This document shows positions 26,896 through 34,713 of a stretch of DNA of 64,000 nt, piece by piece; within the stretch, counting starts at the first letter, position 1; every line of letters begins with the position of its first letter. The translations under genes and the position numbers were made by a program. The DNA lies in contig NZ_JBNGOT010000010.1 of the NCBI RefSeq assembly GCF_050589705.1, positions 62,001-126,000 of the forward strand. Direction: 5' to 3'. The notes under the pieces were generated by a model that was not told the DNA's origin, made no database searches, and saw nothing but the letters and a program-made list of their open reading frames with translations. Source of the DNA: Sunxiuqinia rutila (GTDB lineage: Bacteria > Bacteroidota > Bacteroidia > Bacteroidales > Prolixibacteraceae).

Positions 26896-27693
26896 TTACG
26901 ACTCTGAATTTAATTGAAAATCATCGGCATCAGGTAGTACTGGAAAATTTTTCCGAAAGCGCTCCAGCGAACTTTTAGAGAGTTTAGCATGAAGCAGCTG
27001 CTCTTTATTCTCTTCTGCAATCAACATGATTTTTCCTTTTGCGTCCACCAGGCAGCTATCGCCCTTATAGTTGATGCCTTTGGCATCGCGACCAATTCGA
27101 TTCACGCCGGCAACATACGCTTGGTTTTCAATGGCCCGGGCTTTTAGCAGCGTTTGCCATACTTCGCGGCGGGGAGCGGGCCAGTTGGCCGTATTGATTA
27201 ACAAATCGTAGTCCTGCCGGTTGCGGCTAAATACCGGAAAACGCAAATCGTAACAAACCTGAGGCAGAATTCGAAAAGATTTGATTTGAATCAGTTTTCG
27301 GTTTTGCCCTGCCGTAAAATGAACATGCTCCTCTCCCATCGAAAAAAGATGCCGCTTGTCGTAATAGTCGACTCTTCCATCAGGATGTGCAAAAACAAAC
27401 CGGTTAAAAAACGAACCACCCTCATGAATCATCAAGCTTCCGGCTATCGATGCCTGCCTGGCAATTGCCAATTCCTTCATCCAGGCAATGGTTTCTCCAT
27501 CCATTGGCTCGGCCCATTGCACAACCTGCATGCTAAACCCGGTGGCAAACATCTCTGGGAAAACCACCAAATCCGTATTCTCCGGCAAATCATGCAGCAA
27601 GCGAGTCAGATGTTTCCGGTTTTCAGCGGGTTGCTCCCAAAACAAATCGCATTGTACCAGGGTAATATTCAAATCGTTTTCAACCATTTCCAT
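26896..27693 (-). CDS. Nitrilase-family amidohydrolase (omega-amidase-like)
   Basis: A C-N hydrolase of 265 aa. The catalytic triad is visible: Glu in V-F-P-E-M-F-A-T-G-F, Lys in Y-D-K-R-H-L-F and Cys in P-Q-V-C-Y-D-L-R-F-P. The pattern F-S-M-G-E-E plus C-Y-D-L-R-F-P fits the YafV/omega-amidase branch, which hydrolyses alpha-ketoglutaramate and similar omega-amides. The ATG at 27693 or 27687 may be the start. The frame's first start codon, at 27702, is a TTG. Confidence 0.88.
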   Translation of the reverse strand: MEMVENDLNITLVQCDLFWEQPAENRKHLTRLLHDLPENTDLVVFPEMFATGFSMQVVQWAEPMDGETIAWMKELAIARQASIAGSLMIHEGGSFFNRFVFAHPDGRVDYYDKRHLFSMGEEHVHFTAGQNRKLIQIKSFRILPQVCYDLRFPVFSRNRQDYDLLINTANWPAPRREVWQTLLKARAIENQAYVAGVNRIGRDAKGINYKGDSCLVDAKGKIMLIAEENKEQLLHAKLSKSSLERFRKNFPVLPDADDFQLNSES

Positions 27694-27908
27694 GCCTCTC
27701 AATTCATTTTACGTGCAAGTGGGTAAAGTTACTCATAAAAAGTTTGAAGTGCGTAGCCAACAAAATATGTTTATCATAGCTCCAAATTAAGACTCACAAC
27801 CAAAATTCCGCACAAAATAGGACTACGACAAACCTCCCTATCCTACCTGATTTTGATTTTCCATACATTAGTTCTAAATTAAGCTGAAACCCACAAAATT
27901 AAGCAATC

Positions 27909-28331
27909 ATGAAAAGTTATTTACTTGTACTAATCACTGTTCTGACGCTTTCTGGCAACAGTTTTGCAACCAAACTCGAAACAATTGACGATAACAGCAA
28001 TAAGCTGGCAGTGCTATGGACCAGCGGCGATCCGGAAGTTGCTGAAAAAGTGTGCTTCATGTATACCAACAATGCCAAAAAACAAGGATGGTTTGACGAA
28101 GTTGTATTGATTGTCTGGGGCCCTTCTGCCAAACTACTAACCGAAAACAAGATGCTTCAAGACTACATCAAAACCATGCAGCAATCAGGCGTAAAAATTG
28201 AAGCATGCTACTATTGTGCTGACATGTATGGCGTTGTAGATAAATTGAAAGCAATGGACATTGATGTAAAAGGCATGGGCATCCCGTTAAGCAACTATTT
28301 AAAAGAGGGTTGGCATACTCTTACTTTCTGA
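27909..28331 (+). CDS. Exported DsrE family protein
   Basis: A 140-aa protein with an N-terminal signal peptide (M-K-S-Y-L-L-V-L-I-T-V-L-T-L-S-G-N-S-F-A) and a DsrE/DsrF-like domain. The domain contains L-A-V-L-W-T-S-G-D, V-L-I-V-W-G-P-S-A-K-L-L and V-K-I-E-A-C-Y-Y-C-A-D-M-Y-G-V. Cytosolic DsrE proteins relay sulfur on a conserved cysteine. Here the C-x2-C pair lies in a protein predicted to be periplasmic, so a redox or sulfur-handling role outside the cytoplasm is possible but unproven. It is monocistronic. Confidence 0.82.
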   Translation: MKSYLLVLITVLTLSGNSFATKLETIDDNSNKLAVLWTSGDPEVAEKVCFMYTNNAKKQGWFDEVVLIVWGPSAKLLTENKMLQDYIKTMQQSGVKIEACYYCADMYGVVDKLKAMDIDVKGMGIPLSNYLKEGWHTLTF

Positions 28332-28404
28332 CTTAGCGGGTTTAACCTAAAGTTAAATTCCAAAGTTGGAGAAAGATTCGTTAGGTGGTTTTGCCTGCTT
28401 TTCC

Positions 28405-28412
28405 TATTTTTG
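28405..28412 (+). promoter_or_regulatory. Putative -7 element of tpiA
   Basis: TATTTTTG fits TAnnTTTG, 48 bases before the tpiA ATG. No exact -33 element is seen at the normal spacing. Confidence 0.4.
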
Positions 28413-28460
28413 AGACGATATTTTTTGAATCAATTTTTACATTCCACAAAATAAAAAATC

Positions 28461-29219
28461 ATGAGAAAAAAAGTTGTTGCGGGTAACTGGAAATGTAACA
28501 CAACCGTTCAGGAAGGTGTTGAACTAGCCAAAGCAGTAAATGAATTAGTAGCTAAAGAAGGTGCTAAAGATGTTGTTGTTGTTCTGGGAACTCCCTTCAC
28601 TCATATTACAAGTGTTGTTGATGCTGTTGACACGAACCGTATTGGTGTAGCATCTCAAAACTGTGCTGCAGAAGCAAAAGGAGCTTACACTGGTGAAGTT
28701 TCAGCTTCTATGGTAAAATCAACTGGAGCAGAATACGTAATCTTAGGTCACTCTGAAAGACGTGAGTACTACGGTGAAACAAGCGAAATTTTGAACAAAA
28801 AAGTAGCTTTAACTTTGGAAAACGGATTGACTCCTATTTACTGCTGCGGCGAGGCTTTAGATGTTCGCGAAGCAGGAACTCAAAACGATTTTGTAAAAAC
28901 GCAATTGGAAGAAACAGTTTTCAATCTTTCAGCTGAAGATTTTTCAAAAATCATTATCGCATACGAACCAATCTGGGCAATTGGAACAGGTGTTACTGCC
29001 AGTTCAGAACAAGCTCAGGAAATGTTGGCTTTCATCCGTGGATTGATTACCGACAAATTTGGTGCTGAAGTTGCTGAAAATACTTCAATCCTTTACGGTG
29101 GAAGCTGCAGCCCTAAAAATGCCAACGAACTGTTTGCTAACCCAGACATCGACGGTGGTTTGATTGGTGGTGCTTCGCTGAAAGCTGAAGACTTCCTGGC
29201 TATCATCAACGCCTACTAG
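28461..29219 (+). CDS. tpiA: Triosephosphate isomerase
   Basis: TpiA interconverts dihydroxyacetone phosphate and glyceraldehyde 3-phosphate in glycolysis. The 252-aa barrel has G-N-W-K-C-N with the catalytic Lys, the His in I-L-G-H-S-E-R-R, the Glu in A-Y-E-P-I-W-A-I-G-T-G and the phosphate-binding L-Y-G-G-S and G-G-L-I-G-G-A-S-L. It has its own promoter and a strong terminator. Confidence 0.98.
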   Translation: MRKKVVAGNWKCNTTVQEGVELAKAVNELVAKEGAKDVVVVLGTPFTHITSVVDAVDTNRIGVASQNCAAEAKGAYTGEVSASMVKSTGAEYVILGHSERREYYGETSEILNKKVALTLENGLTPIYCCGEALDVREAGTQNDFVKTQLEETVFNLSAEDFSKIIIAYEPIWAIGTGVTASSEQAQEMLAFIRGLITDKFGAEVAENTSILYGGSCSPKNANELFANPDIDGGLIGGASLKAEDFLAIINAY

Positions 29220-29247
29220 TCAGCACGCGAAACAAAAAATAATCATG

Positions 29248-29279
29248 AGCCATCTGGTTTTTACCGGATGGCTTTTTTT
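29248..29279 (+). terminator. Terminator after tpiA
   Basis: AGCCATC pairs with GATGGCT, with a further inner GG/CC pairing around a T-rich loop. Seven T follow. It lies 30 bases after the tpiA stop. Confidence 0.85.
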
Positions 29280-29309
29280 ATCTTCGTACAAAATTAGACA
29301 ACAAAAGAG

Positions 29310-30140
29310 ATGAAATATACGAAAGCCACTTTTAAACTTACACCAGACAATGAAACCAACCGTGAAATTCTGGTAGCTTACTTGTCTGAACTTGATTTTG
29401 AGAGCTTTGATGAAACCGAGCAAGAGGTCAATGCCTTTTTCCCAATCAATAAGGTTTCCACTGAAGCAATCGAAACTTGCCTGTCAATGCTTCCGTTTCA
29501 GGTAAATTTTTCGGAAGAGCAAATGCCTGACATTAACTGGAACGAAGAATGGGAAAAAAACTATTTCAAGCCATTGTTAATCAACAACCAGGTACTGATT
29601 CGGGCACCGTTTCACAAAGACTACCCGCAAGCTCAATACGAAATTGTAATTGAACCCAACATGGCTTTTGGAACCGGAAACCACGAAACGACCAGCCTGA
29701 TGATGAGCCACCTTTCGGAAATCAATCTGGAAAACGAAACGGTGCTGGACATGGGCTGTGGAACCGGAATTTTAGGGATCTACGCATCAATGCTGGGTGC
29801 AGCCAACGTTACAGCCATTGATATCGACAGTTGGTCATTCGAAGCCGTTGTTGAGAATTCCAGACTAAACAATGTCTCCAACCTCGAGGCCCTTATAGGC
29901 GATGCCCAGTTGCTCGGCGAAAAAACATTTGATGTCATTCTCGCAAACATACAAAAGAATGTCATTCTTCAGGATATTGAAAAATACGTTTCTGTTTTAA
30001 ATGATGAAGGACTTTTAATTGTCAGCGGATTCTACAACGAAGATTTAGAGGATATTCTGGTAAAAGCCACAGAGCTTGGGCTACGAAAAGTTGAAATAAA
30101 AGAACAAAATAATTGGATTGCCTGCGCCTTCCAGAAATAA
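29310..30140 (+). CDS. prmA: Ribosomal protein L11 methyltransferase
   Basis: PrmA methylates ribosomal protein L11 using S-adenosylmethionine. The 276-aa protein has the N-terminal substrate-recognition domain (about 1-95), N-W-N-E-E-W-E-K-N-Y-F-K-P, and the class I methyltransferase domain with F-G-T-G-N-H-E-T-T, V-L-D-M-G-C-G-T-G-I-L-G-I (SAM loop) and the motif IV strand F-D-V-I-L-A-N-I. All family motifs are intact. Confidence 0.95.
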   Translation: MKYTKATFKLTPDNETNREILVAYLSELDFESFDETEQEVNAFFPINKVSTEAIETCLSMLPFQVNFSEEQMPDINWNEEWEKNYFKPLLINNQVLIRAPFHKDYPQAQYEIVIEPNMAFGTGNHETTSLMMSHLSEINLENETVLDMGCGTGILGIYASMLGAANVTAIDIDSWSFEAVVENSRLNNVSNLEALIGDAQLLGEKTFDVILANIQKNVILQDIEKYVSVLNDEGLLIVSGFYNEDLEDILVKATELGLRKVEIKEQNNWIACAFQK

Positions 30141-30191
30141 GCTGATTCGGGCATACAGCCAGACTTTAGTTGCAACAAAAAGAGACTGAAA

Positions 30192-30240
30192 AAGACAGCA
30201 TGGAGTAGAGTGAAAGCTCAGCATTCTACTGCCATGCAGT
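30192..30240. terminator. Bidirectional terminator between prmA and DUF3307 gene
   Basis: GCATGG-AGTAGA pairs with TCTACT-GCCATGC, with one bulge and a loop of about 14 bases. On the minus strand TCTTTTTC follows. It lies between convergent genes and could serve both. Confidence 0.6.
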
Positions 30241-30243
30241 TTA

Positions 30244-30966
30244 TTACAAAAAGGAGAGAGCAGATAGCCCGATTAAAATAGCAATGGCAAAGCTGATAAA
30301 GGTTCCCACTAAAACATACTCGGAAAGCAAACGGGCATGAGCTTCACTTTTCACCGAAATTCGCAAAATGGATTTGGCTGCAATCAGAAAACCTATGGCT
30401 TGAAACTGAGCCGTCAATACAAAGGTCAAAACTAAAACGCGCTCTAAAATACCAATCCATTTACCAGCATTAGATAAACTAGGTTCTACGTCTTCATTTA
30501 TTTGATTTTGCCATCGTTTTGTTGCCAGGCTAATAATAATCATGGATGGCCAAATGACGAAAATATAGGCTACAATTAAAACCAATAGGTTTGGGTCGGT
30601 AACTAACTCCGTAAACTTCATTTTCCAATCAAATGAAAAATGATTTGTTATTGCAACAACAGCCACTATTGCCACCAAATGAACCAGCTGATCAAACAAG
30701 AACCATAGCAAATGATTGAGTTTGGCTGGCTTTAAGTATATCTTTCCCAGGTCAATCAAATAATGAAATACGAATATAAAAACGGGGATTTTCCATGAAA
30801 AATAGTCCAATGTTAAAACGACCGATAGAAAAGTAACAACAAGCACATGCAGGAGTAATTTTACCGATTTAATTCCGCGTTCATTCTTTTCCGTCACCCA
30901 AGAGCCAGGCTGAAACAAAAAATCAGCCAACAAATGCGCAATTAACAATCGAAGCAATAAAACCAT
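30244..30966 (-). CDS. DUF3307 domain-containing membrane protein
   Basis: A 240-aa integral membrane protein with the DUF3307 signature at its N-terminus: R-L-L-I-A-H-L-L-A-D-F-L-F-Q-P. H-Y-L-I-D-L-G-K and L-F-D-Q-L-V-H follow, giving conserved His and Asp residues on or near membrane helices. About seven hydrophobic segments are visible. Its function is unknown. The ATG overlaps the stop of the upstream SatD-type gene (TAATG), so the pair is translationally coupled and probably works together. Confidence 0.88.
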   Translation of the reverse strand: MVLLLRLLIAHLLADFLFQPGSWVTEKNERGIKSVKLLLHVLVVTFLSVVLTLDYFSWKIPVFIFVFHYLIDLGKIYLKPAKLNHLLWFLFDQLVHLVAIVAVVAITNHFSFDWKMKFTELVTDPNLLVLIVAYIFVIWPSMIIISLATKRWQNQINEDVEPSLSNAGKWIGILERVLVLTFVLTAQFQAIGFLIAAKSILRISVKSEAHARLLSEYVLVGTFISFAIAILIGLSALSFL

Positions 30967-31640
30967 TATTCGTCAATTTTTTCAACAATCTCAAGAAACC
31001 GCCTGTTCGTTTTCTCAATCAGGTTCCAATTGGCAAGCTGAATTCGGTTACTTACTGAAGGTTGTGAAAGATTCAGTATACCTGCAATTTCCTTCTGCTT
31101 ATATCCTTGAACAAGATAATAAATTACTTCAGCCTGTGCCAGCGTCCATCCATTAAAAAGATGATCTAAAAAAGAGCAAATCAACTCAAACTCTTTATTA
31201 TACTCTTCATGACTTGTGGAAATAATAAAGCTTTGCTTTTTTTTTTTCATCTGGTCAAGTGCTCGTCCTGAAAGCACAAAAGGTTCTTCCATCGATTTTC
31301 CAATATGATCTGGTATTTCTTTGGCAAGTCCAACAGCCAGAGATATTCGGATATCGATAGGAGCTTTTTCTCTTTCATCTTTTAATCCGACCTGTTGCTT
31401 CTTAAAAAAGGATTTTAAATAAATCGATTTCATGAAACTATGCTGAATATCAACAGTCATTAGCTGAAAGCTATCGCCTCTACTTGATAAAACAGGCTCC
31501 CCTTTATTGGTTAAGTAGGTTCCGGCAGGCTCTTCAAGAACATGCATCGTGTTCAAAAAGGCTTGTTCATCAAATTGTGATGAATTTATTATATCTGACG
31601 ATATGACGGCTATCTTTTCCACACATCTAAAATAGAACAT
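30966..31640 (-). CDS. SatD family protein with C-terminal helix-turn-helix
   Basis: A 224-aa protein. The N-terminal part resembles the SatD family: V-I-S-S-D-I-I-N-S-S near residue 12 and S-S-R-G-D-S-F-Q-L near residue 52. The C-terminal 60 residues form an HTH: L-A-Q-A-E-V-I-Y-Y-L-V-Q-G-Y-K-Q then E-I-A-G-I-L-N-L-S-Q-P-S-V-S-N-R. This looks like a ligand- or signal-sensing regulator. The spacing of the two aspartates recalls the metal-binding strands of class III nucleotide cyclases, but that is inference. It overlaps the DUF3307 gene by one base, and three ACTATA boxes lie just upstream, suggesting autoregulation. Confidence 0.75.
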   Translation of the reverse strand: MFYFRCVEKIAVISSDIINSSQFDEQAFLNTMHVLEEPAGTYLTNKGEPVLSSRGDSFQLMTVDIQHSFMKSIYLKSFFKKQQVGLKDEREKAPIDIRISLAVGLAKEIPDHIGKSMEEPFVLSGRALDQMKKKKQSFIISTSHEEYNKEFELICSFLDHLFNGWTLAQAEVIYYLVQGYKQKEIAGILNLSQPSVSNRIQLANWNLIEKTNRRFLEIVEKIDE

Positions 31641-31644
31641 TTAA

Positions 31645-31678
31645 ACTATATTTGCAAATATAGTCTATTAATACTATA
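31645..31678 (-). promoter_or_regulatory. ACTATA-box operator cluster upstream of satD-like gene
   Basis: A perfect 20-bp palindrome, ACTATATTTGCAAATATAGT, occupies 31645-31664, and a third ACTATA box lies at 31673-31678. The boxes start at 31645, 31659 and 31673, an exact 14-bp period in alternating orientation. The minus-strand -7 element TATATTTG (31655-31662) is inside the palindrome, five bases from the start codon region. Confidence 0.6.
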
Positions 31679-31709
31679 ACGTAGTAATATATACCGAATA
31701 GTCTATTTT

Positions 31710-32210
31710 CTAGAATTTCGTTCGTTCGAACTCTAACACTTCAAGGTCACTTATATTCTTTCCATCAATCTTAAAACGAACTGCTGTGCAAACATTATGG
31801 AATCCACTATTTCCTGCAGCTCCGGGATTTATATGTAACGTATTGATTTTCTTATCGTGAACAACTTTCAGTATATGAGAATGCCCAGAAATAAAGAGCT
31901 GAGGAGGATTAGCGTACATTGCTTTTCTGATGCGGGGTTCATAGCGTCCGGGATAGCCTCCAATATGAGTCATCAACACATCAACTTCTTCACAAAAAAA
32001 ACGCAGATTCTCAGGATACATCCGACGCAAAACATGGCCATCAATATTTCCATAGACTGCTCGCAGCGGCTTCAACTCCATCAGTTTATCGGCTAATTCT
32101 TCGGAACCAATGTCTCCAGCATGCCAAATTTCATCAACCTCTTCCAAAAAACGAACCACTCGTTTGCTTAGTTTTCCATGGGTATCCGATATCAATCCGA
32201 TTCTTTTCAT
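31710..32210 (-). CDS. YfcE/MJ0936-type metallophosphoesterase
   Basis: A small calcineurin-like phosphoesterase of 166 aa. The metal ligands are all present: D-T-H-G (S-D-T-H), H-A-G-D-I-G, G-N-I-D-G-H, T-H-I-G-G and S-G-H-S-H. I-N-P-G-A-A-G follows. These proteins hydrolyse phosphodiesters in vitro, and their natural substrate is usually unknown. The gene ends 69 bases upstream of the satD-like gene on the same strand. Confidence 0.9.
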   Translation of the reverse strand: MKRIGLISDTHGKLSKRVVRFLEEVDEIWHAGDIGSEELADKLMELKPLRAVYGNIDGHVLRRMYPENLRFFCEEVDVLMTHIGGYPGRYEPRIRKAMYANPPQLFISGHSHILKVVHDKKINTLHINPGAAGNSGFHNVCTAVRFKIDGKNISDLEVLEFERTKF

Positions 32211-32337
32211 TGCAAATTTTATTAACGTGTAGTCGTCAAAAATAGGGTTATTTTAGTTGTAAAATCATTTATTTATCCCGATTTTACAATCGAAACGAAG
32301 TGTAATATTTATAGTTAAACATACAAAATCTAACCCC

Positions 32338-32832
32338 ATGAAAAGAGTTGTGATTGTTCGTCATGCAAAAGCAGTCCCTTATGGCTACGATGAAGATTTT
32401 AGCCGAAAACTTCGGGACCGCGGAAAAAGTGATGCAAACCGAATTAGTTTAAAGCTAATTGGTGATGGCGTAAAAGCAGATCTCATTATTTCAAGCCCAG
32501 CAAAAAGAGCTTTAAAAACAGCCAAAATATATGCTGATAATTTTCGTTATCCTCTCAATTCAATCCAACTCGAAGAAGACTTATATGAGGGAATGACCAC
32601 GCAAGAATTTATTGACCTTTTGCGTGAAATACCAAATGACATACAAACTGTTTTTGTGTTTGGGCATAATCCTATGGTTTATCATCTGACCAACAATCTG
32701 GTTAAGCTATTTAATAGTGATATGCCAACATGCTCTACAGTTGGTGTTGACTTTGATGTTGACGAATGGGAAGGTGTTTCAGCACGCGGAGGCGACCTGG
32801 CTTTCCACCTTATTCCACGAATGCTTAAATAG
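32338..32832 (+). CDS. SixA-like histidine phosphatase
   Basis: A 164-aa histidine phosphatase superfamily protein starting M-K-R-V-V-I-V-R-H-A-K-A. The R-H-A motif replaces the RHG of mutases, as in SixA phosphohistidine phosphatases. The second part shows I-S-S-P-A-K-R-A, the acid region Y-E-G-M-T, and V-F-G-H-N-P with the second catalytic His. Targets could be phosphohistidine on a signalling protein, but none is indicated by context. Confidence 0.88.
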   Translation: MKRVVIVRHAKAVPYGYDEDFSRKLRDRGKSDANRISLKLIGDGVKADLIISSPAKRALKTAKIYADNFRYPLNSIQLEEDLYEGMTTQEFIDLLREIPNDIQTVFVFGHNPMVYHLTNNLVKLFNSDMPTCSTVGVDFDVDEWEGVSARGGDLAFHLIPRMLK

Positions 32833-32860
32833 CCACCCTTTCAGTGTAAACTTAAGGTTT

Positions 32861-32897
32861 AGAATCCCCGGACTTCATATTGATCTCCGGGGATTCT
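32861..32897 (+). terminator. Strong hairpin between sixA-like gene and rsmE
   Basis: A perfect 12-bp stem (AGAATCCCCGGA with TCCGGGGATTCT) has a 13-base loop. No T run follows, so it may be a terminator that works without one or an mRNA-stabilising structure. Confidence 0.55.
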
Positions 32898-32913
32898 AAT
32901 TGTATAGTGCTTC

Positions 32914-32944
32914 TTTCTGTCAAAAAAATATTTCGCTACTTTTG
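32914..32944 (+). promoter_or_regulatory. rsmE promoter
   Basis: A -33-like TTTC at 32914-32917 lies 19 bases before TACTTTTG at 32937-32944, which matches TAnnTTTG. The ATG at 32960 follows after a very short leader, which supports that start over the upstream TTG at 32900. Confidence 0.6.
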
Positions 32945-32959
32945 CCAAAAATATTGAAT

Positions 32960-33661
32960 ATGCAGCTTTTTTACACGCCCGACATCAGCGAGTCTACTTA
33001 TTGTTTAGATGAAACAGAATCAAAACATGCTGTTCGCGTTCTTCGGTTAACAGCCGGTGATGTTATCCAGCTTATTGATGGAAAAGGAAACTTCTTTGAG
33101 GCTCAAATCAGCGATGCACATCCCAAAAGGTGTCAGGTTGAAATCATTAAGAAAATAAGCGAGTATAATAAGCGCACACATTACTTGCACCTGGCAGTTG
33201 CACCAACTAAAAATATCGATCGTTTTGAATGGTTTTTGGAAAAAGCCACCGAAATTGGAATTGATGAAATTACCCCGGTTTTATGTGACCATTCAGAACG
33301 AAAAGTCATAAAAGACGAGCGCTTACAAAAGGTGATTATCTCTGCCATGAAACAGTCACTCAAAGCTTATCTTCCAAAATTAAACCCGCTTACTCCTTTA
33401 AAAACTTTACTTGACACTGACTTTGAAGGGAAAAAATTTATTGCTCATTGTTACGAGCAAAATAAGAAAGAGCTAAAAGATGAGCTAAGTGAGAGTGGAT
33501 CCAACTTGATTCTCATCGGACCAGAAGGCGATTTCTCCGAAGATGAAGTAGCCAAAGCAATCCACAAACAATTCATACCGGTTAGCTTAGGAGAAAGTCG
33601 GCTACGGACTGAAACGGCTGCCGTGGTTGCCTGCCATACGGTTAATATGTTAAAATCCTAA
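32960..33661 (+). CDS. rsmE: 16S rRNA (uracil(1498)-N(3))-methyltransferase
   Basis: RsmE methylates N3 of U1498 in 16S rRNA. The 233-aa SPOUT enzyme has the N-terminal PUA-like domain with H-A-V-R-V-L-R and the knotted SAM-binding region L-I-G-P-E-G-D-F-S followed by S-L-G-E-S-R-L-R-T-E-T-A. The motifs A-P-T-K and K-A-T-E-I-G-I-D-E-I are also typical. Confidence 0.95.
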   Translation: MQLFYTPDISESTYCLDETESKHAVRVLRLTAGDVIQLIDGKGNFFEAQISDAHPKRCQVEIIKKISEYNKRTHYLHLAVAPTKNIDRFEWFLEKATEIGIDEITPVLCDHSERKVIKDERLQKVIISAMKQSLKAYLPKLNPLTPLKTLLDTDFEGKKFIAHCYEQNKKELKDELSESGSNLILIGPEGDFSEDEVAKAIHKQFIPVSLGESRLRTETAAVVACHTVNMLKS

Positions 33662-33722
33662 AATCAGACTACCAATTCTTATTGATTCAAATCAAATTCA
33701 CCTAAAATATTCATCAAGTCTT

Positions 33723-33753
33723 TCTTTTTCATAATTCCTGACCTATTTTTGCC
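33723..33753 (+). promoter_or_regulatory. Promoter of the DUF368-aroE operon
   Basis: TTTC at 33723-33726, 19 bases, then TATTTTTG at 33746-33753 form a near-consensus Bacteroidota promoter 24 bases before the ATG. Confidence 0.55.
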
Positions 33754-33777
33754 TTTCATCAAAAAAAAAAGGAAAAA

Positions 33778-34713
33778 ATGAACCGATCAATAAAAGAATA
33801 TCTTCTGATTGTACTGAAAGGAATGGGAATGGGAGCCGCTGATGTGGTTCCGGGGGTTTCCGGAGGTACCATTGCGTTTATTACCGGAATTTACCAGGAA
33901 TTAATCAACTCCATCAAGTCTGTTAACTTTAAGACCCTGCAATTATTCTTCACCGGAAAATTTAAGGATTTCTGGAATGCCGTAAACGGCAACTTTTTAC
34001 TAGCCGTGGTACTTGGCATCGGCATTAGTGTACTTTCATTAGCCAAAGGGCTTGAGTACCTGCTTAACCACCACCCAATTCTGATCTGGTCTTTCTTTTT
34101 TGGGTTGATTATTGCTTCGGCAATCTACGTAGGTAAAGATATTGCCCAATGGAAAGCTTCTACTTTTCTTTCGCTGGCAACCGGTGCTGTAATTGCTTAC
34201 TTAATAACGGTCATCACACCATCCGAAGCCCACACCAGCTACACCTTTGTCTTTTTGTCGGGCTCCATCGCTATCTGCGCTATGATCCTGCCAGGCATTT
34301 CAGGCAGTTTCATTTTGGTTTTACTTGGTATGTACAAATTTATTTTGGGGGCCGTTTCAAGCTTTAATTTACCAGTTATTGCCGTTTTTCTGGGTGGTGC
34401 CAGTATCGGAATCATTCTGTTTTCGAACTTGCTTAGCTGGCTGCTCAAACGCTACTATGATCTGACCATTGCACTATTGGCCGGTTTTATGATTGGCTCT
34501 TTGAACAAAGTCTGGCCCTGGAAAGAAGTGGTAGAAACCTTTGTCGATCGTCATGGAGAGCTCAAACCACTAATTGAGCAGAACATTTTACCAACCAACT
34601 ACGAAGTAATTACAGGCAACCAACCGCTTTTAATAGGCGCCATTAGCCTTGCTGTGGCCGGTTTTGCGTTGATCTTTGTTGTTGAAGGTTTATCCAAAAA
34701 ACTCCAGAAATGA
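33778..34713 (+). CDS. DUF368 family membrane protein (polyprenyl-phosphate translocase family)
   Basis: A 311-aa integral membrane protein. The DUF368 signature is clear near the N-terminus: G-A-A-D-V-V-P-G-V-S-G-G-T. It recurs in the second half as L-P-G-I-S-G-S-F, an internal repeat. Members of this family have been reported as polyprenyl-phosphate transporters (PopT) that return the lipid carrier for cell-wall synthesis to the cytoplasmic side. That function is transferred by family. Its stop overlaps the aroE start by four bases (ATGA). Confidence 0.9.
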   Translation: MNRSIKEYLLIVLKGMGMGAADVVPGVSGGTIAFITGIYQELINSIKSVNFKTLQLFFTGKFKDFWNAVNGNFLLAVVLGIGISVLSLAKGLEYLLNHHPILIWSFFFGLIIASAIYVGKDIAQWKASTFLSLATGAVIAYLITVITPSEAHTSYTFVFLSGSIAICAMILPGISGSFILVLLGMYKFILGAVSSFNLPVIAVFLGGASIGIILFSNLLSWLLKRYYDLTIALLAGFMIGSLNKVWPWKEVVETFVDRHGELKPLIEQNILPTNYEVITGNQPLLIGAISLAVAGFALIFVVEGLSKKLQK

